64,000 bases of DNA from Flavobacteriaceae bacterium (GCA_021151665.1 JAGKWW010000006.1:13825-77824); one strand, 5' to 3'; shown: positions 8,923 through 17,489, numbered from the stretch's first letter. Translations and numbers: made by a program. Notes: generated by a model from the letters alone, not told the origin.

Positions 8923-9408
8923 ATGAAAAAACTATTAGTCTTAGCTATTGCCGCCGTACTGCTTTGGGCCTGCGGAGGCGATAAAACAAAGGGCAACGAC
9001 TTTTCTAAGCCTTCGGCCAACGCTGCGGCCGAAACAGAAGGCGCTGCTGCCGCACCGGATTATGACCCGAACCGCGGATTAGGAAAATTCGACAAGGTAG
9101 ACCTGGGTGATAAGCTGGACCAGGCTATGGCGACAAAAGGCGAAGATGTTGCCTCGGTAAAATGCACGTCGTGCCACAAGCCCACCGAAGAAAAGCTGGT
9201 GGGCCCCGGGTGGAAAGGCGTAACCCAACGCCGCAAGCCGCAATGGATTATGAATTTTATTACCAATCCCGACCCGATGATCGATAAGGACCCAGAGGTG
9301 CAGGCACAGCTGGAAATATGCCTTGTAAGGATGCCAAACCAGGGGCTTACCGATGAAGAAGCGCGAAACATCCTGGAGTACATGCGAAAAATCGACGGGG
9401 TAAAATAA
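8923..9408 (+). CDS. c-type cytochrome lipoprotein preceding nosZ
   Basis: 161 residues from the ATG at 8923; an in-frame start at 8854 would overlap the Crp/Fnr site and is rejected. A lipoprotein signal (LLWAC) is followed by a low-complexity Ala/Glu linker and one haem-binding motif CTSCH near residue 84. A Met in VRMPNQGLTDEE or the final MRKIDG segment is the likely axial ligand. It sits 17 bp before nosZ. Small c-type cytochromes in this position are regarded as electron donors to clade II NosZ; that role is inferred from context. Confidence 0.9.
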   Translation: MKKLLVLAIAAVLLWACGGDKTKGNDFSKPSANAAAETEGAAAAPDYDPNRGLGKFDKVDLGDKLDQAMATKGEDVASVKCTSCHKPTEEKLVGPGWKGVTQRRKPQWIMNFITNPDPMIDKDPEVQAQLEICLVRMPNQGLTDEEARNILEYMRKIDGVK

Positions 9409-9425
9409 CCTGTAAACCAATAACC

Positions 9426-11402
9426 ATGAGAAATAAAACAATAACCGGTATAATGGCGCTCGCGGCAGGCTGTGCGCTTGTTACCTCCTGCAAGCCAAAG
9501 AACAGCAGCGATGCCGTAAGTGGCGATGCTGCCCAAAAGGCCTATGTCGCCCCGGGCAAATACGATGAATTCTACAACTTTGTGTCGGGCGGCTTTAGCG
9601 GGCAGCTAAGTGTTTACGGGCTGCCAAGCGGGCGCCTGTTCCGCGTAATTCCTGTGTTTTCTGTAGACCCGGAAAAAGGCTGGGGCTACAGCGAAGAAAC
9701 CAAGCCGATGCTCAACACATCGCAAGGCTTTATCCCCTGGGACGACCTTCACCACACCGAGCTTTCGCAAACCAATGGCGAAGTAGACGGTCGCTGGGTT
9801 TTTGGTAATGCCAACAACACCCCCCGCATTGCCCGCATCGACCTGAAGACGTTTAAAACGGCCGAGATCATCGAGCTGCCTAACAGCGGCGGTAACCACT
9901 CCTCTCCTTTTATTACAGAAAATACAGAGTATGTGGTAGCAGGTACCCGCTTTAGTGTACCCGCAGATTATGACAACGGCGATGTGCCCATCAATACCTA
10001 TAAGCAAAACTTTAAGGGGCACTTAAGCTTTGTAAAGGTGGGCAAACAGGGAGAAATGGACCTGGCGTTCCAGATAAAAACGCCGGGGGTAAACTTCGAC
10101 CTTTCGCACGCCGGTAAGGGAAAATCGCACGGATGGTTCTTCTTTTCCTGCTATAACACCGAGCAGGCCAACACGCTGCTGGAAGTAAACGCTTCGCAAA
10201 AGGACAAGGACTTTATCATGGCGGTAAACTGGAAAAAGGCAGAAGAGTATATAAAGGCCGGCAAGGCGCAAAAACAAACCGTTAAATATGCCCATAATAC
10301 GTGGGACGAAAAAACGCACTCTGCCAAATCTGAGATCAGAAACGAAGTACTGGTGCTTGATGCCACAACGCTGAAAGACCTTTGCTACATGATACCGTGC
10401 CCCAAATCGCCCCACGGCTGCGACGTAGACCCTACAGGCGAATATATTGTAGGCAGCGGAAAGCTGGCTGCGCTTATCCCGGTTTTCAGTTTTGATAAGC
10501 TGCAGGAGGCTATTGCCAAAAAACAGTTTGAAGGCGATTACGGCGGTATACCGGTAATCAAATATGAAGCCGCCCTTCACGGCGAAGTTCAGAAGCCGGG
10601 CCTTGGCCCACTCCACACCGAGTTTGACGGCAAAGGCAATGCCTACACTACCTTCTTCGTATCATCCGAAGTTGTAAAATGGGATATAAAATCGCTCAAA
10701 GTGCTGGACAGGGCACCTACCTTCTATTCAGTAGGGCACCTTTGCATACCGGGCGGCGACAGCAAAAAACCATTCGGAAAATACCTGATCGCATATAACA
10801 AGATCACGAAAGACCGCTTCCTCCCTACCGGGCCTGAGCTGGCACAAAGTGCACAGATCTATGACATCAGCGGCGATAAGATGAAGCTGGTGCTCGATTT
10901 CCCAACCATTGGAGAACCTCACTATGCGCAGGCTGCTCCGGCAGATTTGATCAGGAACAATGGCCAGCTCAAATTCTATAAGCTGGATGATAATCATCAC
11001 GCCTATGTTACCAAAGGTGAAAAGGAAGCTAAGGTAGTGCGCAAAGGCAATCGTGTAGATGTTTACATGACCGCCATACGTTCACACTTTGCTCCGGATA
11101 ATATTGAAGGGGTACGCGTGGGCGACGAAGTATACTTCCATGTAACCAACCTCGAGCAGGACTGGGATGTTCCGCACGGATTTGCCATAAAAGGCGCCGA
11201 CAATGGCGAACTGCTGATAATGCCGGGGGAAACCGCAACCCTGAAGTGGCTGCCGAAGAAAACAGGTATGTTCCCAATGTACTGTACCGACTTCTGCAGT
11301 GCACTCCACCAGGAAATGCAGGGCTACATACGGGTATCTCCCGCAGGAAGCAATGTGCCGCTTACCTTTAGTGTGGGCACCAACCTGCCGGCAACAAAAT
11401 AA
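9426..11402 (+). CDS. nosZ: nitrous oxide reductase, clade II
   Basis: 658 residues. NosZ reduces N2O to N2 in the periplasm with two copper centres. The N-terminus is a Sec-type lipoprotein-like signal (LVTSC, Cys22), not the twin-arginine signal of clade I. The beta-propeller carries CuZ ligand motifs in order: DDLHH (His109/110), HGCDVDPTGEY, LGPLHTEFD, VGHLCIPGGD and GEPHYAQAAP. The C-terminal cupredoxin carries the CuA motif C-T-D-F-C-S-A-L-H-Q-E-M (Cys620, Cys624, His628, Met631) and an upstream His in DVPHGF. Length matches clade II enzymes. It follows the cytochrome c gene by 17 bp and precedes nosL after a hairpin. Confidence 0.97.
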   Translation: MRNKTITGIMALAAGCALVTSCKPKNSSDAVSGDAAQKAYVAPGKYDEFYNFVSGGFSGQLSVYGLPSGRLFRVIPVFSVDPEKGWGYSEETKPMLNTSQGFIPWDDLHHTELSQTNGEVDGRWVFGNANNTPRIARIDLKTFKTAEIIELPNSGGNHSSPFITENTEYVVAGTRFSVPADYDNGDVPINTYKQNFKGHLSFVKVGKQGEMDLAFQIKTPGVNFDLSHAGKGKSHGWFFFSCYNTEQANTLLEVNASQKDKDFIMAVNWKKAEEYIKAGKAQKQTVKYAHNTWDEKTHSAKSEIRNEVLVLDATTLKDLCYMIPCPKSPHGCDVDPTGEYIVGSGKLAALIPVFSFDKLQEAIAKKQFEGDYGGIPVIKYEAALHGEVQKPGLGPLHTEFDGKGNAYTTFFVSSEVVKWDIKSLKVLDRAPTFYSVGHLCIPGGDSKKPFGKYLIAYNKITKDRFLPTGPELAQSAQIYDISGDKMKLVLDFPTIGEPHYAQAAPADLIRNNGQLKFYKLDDNHHAYVTKGEKEAKVVRKGNRVDVYMTAIRSHFAPDNIEGVRVGDEVYFHVTNLEQDWDVPHGFAIKGADNGELLIMPGETATLKWLPKKTGMFPMYCTDFCSALHQEMQGYIRVSPAGSNVPLTFSVGTNLPATK

Positions 11403-11408
11403 TACCTT

Positions 11409-11432
11409 AAGGGGCAGGGAATCCTGCCCCTT
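11409..11432 (+). terminator. hairpin between nosZ and nosL
   Basis: A perfect 10-bp inverted repeat (AAGGGGCAGG, loop GAAT, CCTGCCCCTT) sits 7 bp after the nosZ stop and is followed by TCTTAAAAA, a poor T tract. nosL starts 18 bp later on the same strand. It probably acts as a partial terminator or as a 3' mRNA stabiliser that raises nosZ mRNA over the maturation genes, rather than as a full stop. Confidence 0.7.
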
Positions 11433-11450
11433 TCTTAAAAAACAAGTATC

Positions 11451-12461
11451 ATGGCAACTTTAAAAACTATAGGCTACAGGCTTATGCCGGCCGCTGTTTC
11501 AGTATTGTTCTTTGCCTCGCTGTTCTTCCCTATGTGGCAGATAGAACTGCAGGCGCCACAATACCCCGAAGGATTGGTTCTTAAGCTGTACGCCAACAAA
11601 ATCGGCGGTGATGTAGAGATTATCAATGGGCTAAACCATTATATCGGAATGAAGACATTACACACCGTAAACTTTCCGGAATTCAGCTTCCTTCCTTACG
11701 TTATAGGATTGTTTGGTATTGCTGCATTGGCAATCAGTTTCGTTAACTCGAAAAAAGCACCGCGCATGCTACTGGCTGCATTTGTGATCTTCGCAGTACT
11801 TGCAGCATCCGATTTTTACCGCTGGAATTACAATTACGGGCACGACCTCGATCCGAATGCGGCTATCAAAGTACCGGGAATGGCCTACCAGCCTCCGCTG
11901 CTCGGGTACAAGCAACTTCTGAATTTCGGTGCATACTCTGTTCCCGATACGGGGGGATGGCTGCTTATCGCCGGGGGTGTGCTGCTTTTTGCCCTCGTAA
12001 TGGCACAGAGCAAATACGCCCAAAAGATCCGCAAGGCAAGAGCGGGAATGGCTGCTATTGCGCTGGTATTTGGCCTTGTGGGTTGTAGTGGCGGCGGGCC
12101 CAGTCCAATTAAAGCAAATACGGACAGCTGCGATTATTGCAAAATGACCATTGCCAATATACACTTCTCTGCAGAAGCAGTAACCGCCAAAGGCCGCACC
12201 TACAAGTTTGACGATGTGGCATGCCTGGTCAATTACCTGGGCGAACATAAAGAAGTAAGCTATAGTAACCTTTATGTTGCCGATTTTGCGACAGGGAACC
12301 TGATGCCGGCCGAAACGGCTTTTTACCTCAAGGGAGGAAACATCATTTCTCCGATGCACGGCAATACCGCGGCGTTTGCAGATGAAAAAGCACAAAGCCA
12401 ACAGCGTTCCGCCACCGGTGCAGCACCTGTCACCTGGGCTCAACTTATCGCTTCAAAATAA
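11451..12461 (+). CDS. nosL: NosL copper chaperone fused to an N-terminal membrane domain
   Basis: 336 residues. Residues 1-195 form a membrane domain with four transmembrane helices (roughly 11-29, 80-98, 105-121, 168-186). Residues 191-212 then look like an internal lipoprotein signal: a basic stretch (KIRKARAGM), a hydrophobic core and the lipobox LVGC (Cys212). The rest is NosL, with C227-D-Y-C230-K-M and FDDVAC, the Cu(I)-binding features of the NosL/MerB-like fold. NosL delivers copper for CuZ assembly in NosZ. Fused forms occur in Bacteroidota nos clusters. The stop overlaps the nosD start by one base. Confidence 0.9.
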   Translation: MATLKTIGYRLMPAAVSVLFFASLFFPMWQIELQAPQYPEGLVLKLYANKIGGDVEIINGLNHYIGMKTLHTVNFPEFSFLPYVIGLFGIAALAISFVNSKKAPRMLLAAFVIFAVLAASDFYRWNYNYGHDLDPNAAIKVPGMAYQPPLLGYKQLLNFGAYSVPDTGGWLLIAGGVLLFALVMAQSKYAQKIRKARAGMAAIALVFGLVGCSGGGPSPIKANTDSCDYCKMTIANIHFSAEAVTAKGRTYKFDDVACLVNYLGEHKEVSYSNLYVADFATGNLMPAETAFYLKGGNIISPMHGNTAAFADEKAQSQQRSATGAAPVTWAQLIASK

Positions 12462-13693
12462 TGAAAAACCTTATTTGCATCCTTATCTGTATTCTTGCCC
12501 TGCCGGCGGCTGCCGATACGATTACCGTAGCAAAGGCCGGCCCTATAAGCACCGTGAAACGCGCGCTTGCTATGGCAAAAGATGGTGATGTAATCATCGT
12601 AAAGCGGGGAACCTACCGCGAAGGGAACATCCTAGTAAATAAAAGTGTCACCCTTTTGGGCAAAGGCTACCCTGTTCTCGACGGGCAAGGCAAATACGAA
12701 GTACTAAGCCTGAATGCAAACGCAATAACCGTTAACGGCTTCCGCGTGATAAACTCCGGATTTGCCGCACTTAAAGATCCATGTGGCATCCGCATTTATG
12801 ACCGGAAGGATATTATCGTCTGCAACAATATACTCAACAACAATTTCTTTGGCATCTATGTGCAGAATGGCAGCAACTGTATTATAAAAAATAACACCAT
12901 CACCGCTTACGGCAAAGAAGAGCAGCTTATTGGCAACGGCATCCATTGCTGGAAAAGCCAAAACCTTCAGATAACAGGCAACAGAATATCAGGCCATCGG
13001 GACGGCATCTATTTTGAATTTGTGACCAACTCGGTTATCTGGCGGAACATATCCTTTAAAAACATACGGTATGGGCTGCACTTTATGTTCTCTAACGACG
13101 ATGCCTACATTTCAAATGTTTTCAGGAACAATGGCGCGGGCGTGGCTGTTATGTTCACCAAAAACGTAAAGATGTACAACAACTTCTTCGGGCAAAACTG
13201 GGGCGATTCGGCTTACGGCCTGCTGCTGAAGGAAATAGCCGATAGCTATATCTTCAACAACAGGTTCAGCCACAACACCACCGGAATTTACATGGAAGGG
13301 ACATCGCGTATTACATTGGAGAAAAACAGATTTGAAGGCAACGGCTGGGGCATGAAGATACAGGCGAGTTGCATGGACAACACGCTGCAAAGCAACAATT
13401 TTATTGGAAATACCTTTGATGTCAGCACCAACGGCACACTTGTGCTCAACACCTTTAGCGGTAATTACTGGGACAAGTATGAAGGCTATGACCTGGATAA
13501 GGACGGGGTGGGCGATGTTCCCTTCCACCCGCTCAGCCTGTTTGCCGTGTTAACGGAAAACAATCCTCCCGCCATGCTGCTGTTCCGCAGCTTTATGATC
13601 ACGCTGCTCGATAAGTCTGAAAAAGTACTGCCCAGCATAACGCCCGGGAACTTTGAAGACACTAAACCACTTATGAAACCGCTACCGTTATGA
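12461..13693 (+). CDS. nosD: NosD periplasmic copper-processing protein
   Basis: 410 residues with a signal peptide (first ~18 residues) and a right-handed parallel beta-helix made of repeated Asn-rich turns (NNILNNNFFGIYVQNGSN, NNTTITAYG-like rungs), as in NosD/CASH-domain proteins. NosD works with the NosF-NosY ABC transporter in copper/sulfur insertion for the NosZ CuZ site. The C-terminal segment GNYWDKYEGYDLDKDGVGD is the recognisable NosD closing motif. Translationally coupled at both ends: ATG overlaps the nosL stop (TAATG) and its TGA overlaps the nosF ATG. Confidence 0.95.
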   Translation: MKNLICILICILALPAAADTITVAKAGPISTVKRALAMAKDGDVIIVKRGTYREGNILVNKSVTLLGKGYPVLDGQGKYEVLSLNANAITVNGFRVINSGFAALKDPCGIRIYDRKDIIVCNNILNNNFFGIYVQNGSNCIIKNNTITAYGKEEQLIGNGIHCWKSQNLQITGNRISGHRDGIYFEFVTNSVIWRNISFKNIRYGLHFMFSNDDAYISNVFRNNGAGVAVMFTKNVKMYNNFFGQNWGDSAYGLLLKEIADSYIFNNRFSHNTTGIYMEGTSRITLEKNRFEGNGWGMKIQASCMDNTLQSNNFIGNTFDVSTNGTLVLNTFSGNYWDKYEGYDLDKDGVGDVPFHPLSLFAVLTENNPPAMLLFRSFMITLLDKSEKVLPSITPGNFEDTKPLMKPLPL

Positions 13694-14397
13694 TCACGAT
13701 AGAAAACCTCCACAAAAAATTCGGCCGCCTCGATGTGCTTAAGAATGTATCGCTAAGCTGCAGCTCCGGCCAGTGTATCGCCCTTATCGGGCCAAATGGC
13801 TGCGGAAAGACCACGCTGATAAAATCCATACTGGGCATGGTGCTTCCCGATGCAGGCAGTATCCTGTTTAAGGGTGCACCTGTTGCGGGCGGCTATCAGT
13901 ATCGAAAAGGCATTGGCTACATGCCGCAGATCGGCAGGTACCCTGATAGCATGACCATCGGGCAGGTTATCGCTATGGTGCGTTCGCTCAGGGCAGATGC
14001 GGGGCCGGTTGATGACGACCTTTATCGCGCGTTTTCGCTTGAAGCGATGAAAGATAAGCAAATGCGCACCTTGTCGGGAGGGACTACGCAAAAGGTAAGC
14101 GCGGTACTGGCATTTCTTTTTAACCCGGATGTTCTGATACTGGACGAACCCACTGCGGGACTCGACCCACTGGCGTCGGAGATATTAAAAGAAAAGATCA
14201 TTCACGAGAAGCAGAGGGGCAAACTGATACTTATAACATCGCACTTGCTAAGCGAACTGGACGACCTCATCACCCAGGTTGTATTTATGCAGGAAGGCAG
14301 CGTGCTTTTTCATAAAAGCGTCGACGCCTTGCAGGAAGAAACAGGCCAGACCAGAATCTCGGGGGCAATAGCCCACATATTAAAATCAAGGCAATGA
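13690..14397 (+). CDS. nosF: NosF ABC transporter ATPase
   Basis: 235 residues with a complete ABC ATPase motif set: Walker A GPNGCGKTT (near residue 34), Q-loop region YMPQIGRYPDSMT, signature LSGGTTQK and Walker B VLILDEPTAGLDP, then an H-loop His in TSHL. The signature has TT where many NosF proteins have Met. It is the cytoplasmic motor for NosY and drives NosD-dependent maturation of NosZ. ATGA overlaps couple it to nosD and nosY. Confidence 0.95.
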   Translation: MITIENLHKKFGRLDVLKNVSLSCSSGQCIALIGPNGCGKTTLIKSILGMVLPDAGSILFKGAPVAGGYQYRKGIGYMPQIGRYPDSMTIGQVIAMVRSLRADAGPVDDDLYRAFSLEAMKDKQMRTLSGGTTQKVSAVLAFLFNPDVLILDEPTAGLDPLASEILKEKIIHEKQRGKLILITSHLLSELDDLITQVVFMQEGSVLFHKSVDALQEETGQTRISGAIAHILKSRQ

Positions 14398-15161
14398 AAC
14401 AGCTTATTAAAATAATCCTTTCGGATATACTGAAGAACAGGATAATAGTAGCCTACACAATCATATTGGCCGTGCTCTCCTGGAGCTCGTTCCTCCTGGA
14501 AGATAATTCAGCTAAAGGGCTTCTTACTATTCTCAACGTAATTTTGTTTACGGTGCCGCTGGTATCGATATTGTTCGGAACGATTTATCTTTACAACAGC
14601 AGCGAATTTATAGAGTTGCTGCTTAGCCAGCCCATCAGGAGGCGCCGCATCTGGAGCTGCCTTTTTATAGGGGTATCGCTTTCTATGGCTATCGCCTTTA
14701 CTGCCGGGGCAGGTATTCCGCTGGTCATCTATTCGCCGGACACGACCGGATTACTGATGCTTATGATCGGCATCCTTATAACCGTCATATTTACCGCACT
14801 GGCTTTTTTGTGTGCCATTTTCACTCGGGATAAGGCAAAAGGCATCGGGCTCAGTATTATGGCGTGGCTGTATTTTGCCCTGCTGTTTGACGGCATGGTG
14901 CTGTTCCTGCTCTTCCAGCTGGCCGATTATCCGATAGAAAACGCAATGGTGGGAATAACTGCGCTTAGCCCTATAGACCTGGCCCGCATACTAATACTGC
15001 TACGGCTGGATGTTTCGGCTATGATGGGATACACCGGCGCAATATTCCGCGATTTTTTCGGCACATCGGCAGGTATGCTGATATCCTTCCTGCTGCTGTG
15101 CCTCTGGGCAGCCATCCCTTTTGCCATTTCACTTAAAAAATTCAGCCGTAAAGACCTTTAG
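14394..15161 (+). CDS. nosY: NosY ABC transporter permease
   Basis: 255 residues with six predicted transmembrane helices and the ABC-2 permease pattern. The EFIELLLSQPIRRRRIW segment near residues 75-90 is the coupling region before helix 2. NosY pairs with NosF to form the transporter that acts with NosD in CuZ-site assembly. The ATG overlaps the nosF stop, and the truncated haemoglobin gene starts one base after its own stop, so all belong to one transcript. Confidence 0.92.
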   Translation: MKQLIKIILSDILKNRIIVAYTIILAVLSWSSFLLEDNSAKGLLTILNVILFTVPLVSILFGTIYLYNSSEFIELLLSQPIRRRRIWSCLFIGVSLSMAIAFTAGAGIPLVIYSPDTTGLLMLMIGILITVIFTALAFLCAIFTRDKAKGIGLSIMAWLYFALLFDGMVLFLLFQLADYPIENAMVGITALSPIDLARILILLRLDVSAMMGYTGAIFRDFFGTSAGMLISFLLLCLWAAIPFAISLKKFSRKDL

Positions 15162-15162
15162 C

Positions 15163-15537
15163 ATGACAACAGACATTTGCAACAGAAAAGACATTGAGCA
15201 ACTCGTAGATACATTTTATGACCGCGTAAAGGCCGACGATACGATTGGCTACCTTTTTAACGATGTGGCACGGGTAAACTGGGAGGAGCACCTGCCTAAG
15301 ATGTATAATTTCTGGGAAAACATCTTATTCTTTACCGGAAACTATAGCGGAAGCCCAATGGCAGTACACCGGGAGCTTCACAAAAAAAGTACGATGAGCG
15401 AACAGCATTTCCGGCACTGGAACACACTGTTCGCTGATACGGTAGACTGCCTTTTTACCGGTCCGAAAGCAGACGAAATAAAAGAACGGGCTGCTAATAT
15501 CGCATCGGTGATGATGTATAAGACGCTTTCTAAGTAA
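15163..15537 (+). CDS. group III truncated haemoglobin
   Basis: 124 residues from the ATG at 15163, one base after the nosY stop; a TTG start at 15121 would overlap nosY and is not used. Features of group III trHb: helix B/E pattern TFYDRVKADDTIGYLF, F-helix MAVHRELHKKSTMSEQHFRHW, with the proximal His probably in the QHFRHW region. Family members bind O2, NO or nitroxyl; NO protection of copper enzymes during denitrification is plausible but inferred. It closes the nos operon, and a strong terminator follows 68 bp downstream. Confidence 0.87.
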   Translation: MTTDICNRKDIEQLVDTFYDRVKADDTIGYLFNDVARVNWEEHLPKMYNFWENILFFTGNYSGSPMAVHRELHKKSTMSEQHFRHWNTLFADTVDCLFTGPKADEIKERAANIASVMMYKTLSK

Positions 15538-15604
15538 TTCATTTCTTCTGATGAAAATAGGTTTGGATGGCCGGGTTATTCCCTGCCATTTTTTATTTAA
15601 AGTA

Positions 15605-15632
15605 AAAGGGCGCGAAATTATTCGCGCCCTTT
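15605..15632. terminator. bidirectional terminator, nos operon/fasciclin gene
   Basis: A perfect 12-bp inverted repeat (AAAGGGCGCGAA, loop ATTA, TTCGCGCCCTTT) sits between two convergent transcripts: the nos/trHb operon ending at 15537 and the fasciclin gene ending at 15655. The A- and T-rich ends of the stem would serve both directions. Confidence 0.88.
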
Positions 15633-15654
15633 CTCAACTGAATTAATAATACGC

Positions 15655-16209
15655 CTACTTCGGCAGCAAAACATCCCCTATCACGTGGATGATGCCATTG
15701 GATGTTTCTACAGACCCTAATATCTCTGAGCCGTTCACATAGGTTTTGCCATCCTTTTTGGTAATCTTCACCTTCTTCGGATTTACCATTTCAAACTCCT
15801 GCCCATCCTGCATATAATCGGTTTTAAGTACGCCGACATATGTATGGTACTCCAGTATTGCCTTCAGGTCTTCCTTCTTTTCAGGTTTCAGCAGCTCATC
15901 CAGGGTTCCTGCAGGAAGTTTGTCAAAAGCAGCGTTTACGGGTGCAAAAACAGTAAACGGCCCCGCATTGCTAAGTGCATCTGCCAGTCCGGCGGCCTTT
16001 ACTGCGGCGACAAGGGTCGTGTGGTCTTTGCTGCCAATGGCCGTTTGCACAATGTTGGGTTTCGAGGTTTCGTCTACCACAGCGCTCTGACCCGCAGGCG
16101 CGGCTGTTTCGGCGGCTGGAGTTTCGGCGGGTGTGTCCGTGTTAGATTTGTTGCAGCCGACAGCAGCAAGAAGCGCCGCCGCCAGCAGTGGTTTAATAGT
16201 CCTTTTCAT
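15655..16209 (-). CDS. fasciclin (FAS1) domain lipoprotein
   Basis: 184 residues. Lipoprotein signal with lipobox AVGC (Cys19), an Ala/Pro/Thr-rich linker, then one FAS1 domain: TLVAAVKAAGLADAL, the H1 box FTVFAPVNAAFDKLP and the H2 box NGIIHVIGDVLLP at the C-terminus. FAS1 domains mediate adhesion or small-ligand binding; bacterial single-domain forms are poorly understood. Its promoter carries a palindrome of the same type as the nos operon, with a -7-like element at the same spacing, so it is inferred to be co-regulated with N2O reduction. Confidence 0.9.
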   Translation of the reverse strand: MKRTIKPLLAAALLAAVGCNKSNTDTPAETPAAETAAPAGQSAVVDETSKPNIVQTAIGSKDHTTLVAAVKAAGLADALSNAGPFTVFAPVNAAFDKLPAGTLDELLKPEKKEDLKAILEYHTYVGVLKTDYMQDGQEFEMVNPKKVKITKKDGKTYVNGSEILGSVETSNGIIHVIGDVLLPK

Positions 16210-16246
16210 TACTGTAAAATTTAAGATGCTTAAATGGTTAACAGTA

Positions 16247-16292
16247 CAAAGGTCAGACTGCAGGCAAACTTATTTTATGAGTCAAATCATAA
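16247..16292 (-). promoter_or_regulatory. Crp/Fnr-type site upstream of the fasciclin gene
   Basis: TTATGA-N6-TCATAA at 16275-16292 (dyad centre 16283.5) and GACCTTTG on the minus strand starting at 16254, again 29.5 bp from the centre. The predicted leader is about 32 nt. The palindrome overlaps the stop region of the upstream membrane-protein gene (ends at 16287). Confidence 0.75.
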
Positions 16293-17489
16293 GGGGCGCT
16301 TTCGTGCAAAACAAAAATAGCTGAGGCCGGCTGCTGATATAAAAAGTACAATGGCGGCAACAAGCAGCAATTCGTTAGAGTAGGGTATTGGGGTATAGCT
16401 AAATGCGGCAAGCCCCTGTGATGCAAGTATCGTTTCATTGGCTATTACTGCCGCGGCAAATACGCCAAGAGAGATAACAGACCAGCGGCTAATGGTTACG
16501 ATTTTTTCTGCAAATGCATACCAAAGTAGAAATAGCGAGATAATAGCCAACAACACAAGGTGCAGGTAGGCGATCACTATCGGCCTGAACCCGAATGCGA
16601 GCGTACCAAGCGACGGATGTGCCGAAGCAAGCTGCAAAGCAAACTTCAGTAACAGTGCAAACCCTGTGAAGTTGACTATGTATCGAAGCACAGTAGGCCC
16701 GGGACTGATTGTTATTCGCCATAGGTTGCGCAAGAGCGTTCCCCAGGCCGCAAGCTGGACTACCGCGGCCACACAAGCGATACCGTAAAGCCACCATGGA
16801 AGCCCCGCCCACAGTATTGAGAGCAGGTAAGCGGGAACACACGAGAATGCGAGCAGGCGAAAACAGAGGCGGAAGCCAACAGTAACCGCCTTACCACAAA
16901 GGTAGTCGGCAAGAAGGCCCATACAGGCAAAGAAAAACCATCCGTTATACTGGAAATGCAGGTAGAAGTATATCGCACCAAGGTAAAGATCTTGCCGGAT
17001 GTGCTTTGTAGCCATCATAGCTGCCAGGGCAAAGGTTCCCACCGAAGAGAGAACACTAAACACAAGCGCAGCCTTGTACCATGCGGTTCTTGCGGTTTTA
17101 TTACCGGCAAGATCACGCCAAAACAACCATGCAAACGCATAACTTACAAAGATGGATGCTGTTGAAAAGAATATACTAAGCCACCAGTAGCCCCCAATAA
17201 GAAATGTGGCCAGCATACCATAAGAAGCAATGAGGTTTGCAATAAATACCCATCGGTACCGCCGGTAATTTAACGTAGCGCTGAGGCCAAGCCGGTGTAC
17301 CATCAGCACCATTATAGCCTGGCTTACCCAGCCTGCAAAAGCGAAATGGGAGTGCGAATGCTGTATATATTTCTGGTCGAAGAATGGAAAATCAAAAGCG
17401 ATCTTGTAGCGCATCACAACACCCAGCAGGGCAACTATAGCAAGATTTATAATCGAAAAACGTAGCCAGGTGCGCACACTCTCTTTCAT
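16287..17489 (-). CDS. multi-helix membrane protein with haem-copper-like His pattern
   Basis: 400 residues with about 12 transmembrane helices. Conserved-looking His clusters lie at helix ends: H44-S-H46-S-H48 in QHSHSHFAFAGW, His163, H178 in YLHFQYNGW, and RPIVIAYLH (His309). The HxH...GW pattern recalls haem-binding helices of haem-copper oxidase subunit I, NorB-like and NnrS-like proteins, but no complete Cu-B ligand set is evident, so I leave it unnamed. Its ATG overlaps the stop of the Crp/Fnr regulator by one base (TGATG), so the two form an operon driven by the site at 18149. A haem protein connected with NO/N2O metabolism is the leading guess. Confidence 0.75.
   Translation of the reverse strand: MKESVRTWLRFSIINLAIVALLGVVMRYKIAFDFPFFDQKYIQHSHSHFAFAGWVSQAIMVLMVHRLGLSATLNYRRYRWVFIANLIASYGMLATFLIGGYWWLSIFFSTASIFVSYAFAWLFWRDLAGNKTARTAWYKAALVFSVLSSVGTFALAAMMATKHIRQDLYLGAIYFYLHFQYNGWFFFACMGLLADYLCGKAVTVGFRLCFRLLAFSCVPAYLLSILWAGLPWWLYGIACVAAVVQLAAWGTLLRNLWRITISPGPTVLRYIVNFTGFALLLKFALQLASAHPSLGTLAFGFRPIVIAYLHLVLLAIISLFLLWYAFAEKIVTISRWSVISLGVFAAAVIANETILASQGLAAFSYTPIPYSNELLLVAAIVLFISAAGLSYFCFARKRPL

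Noticed and set aside
10023..10616. Long antisense open frame within nosZ
   Set aside because: The sense strand has complete NosZ motifs; the antisense product shows no domain, signal or start context.
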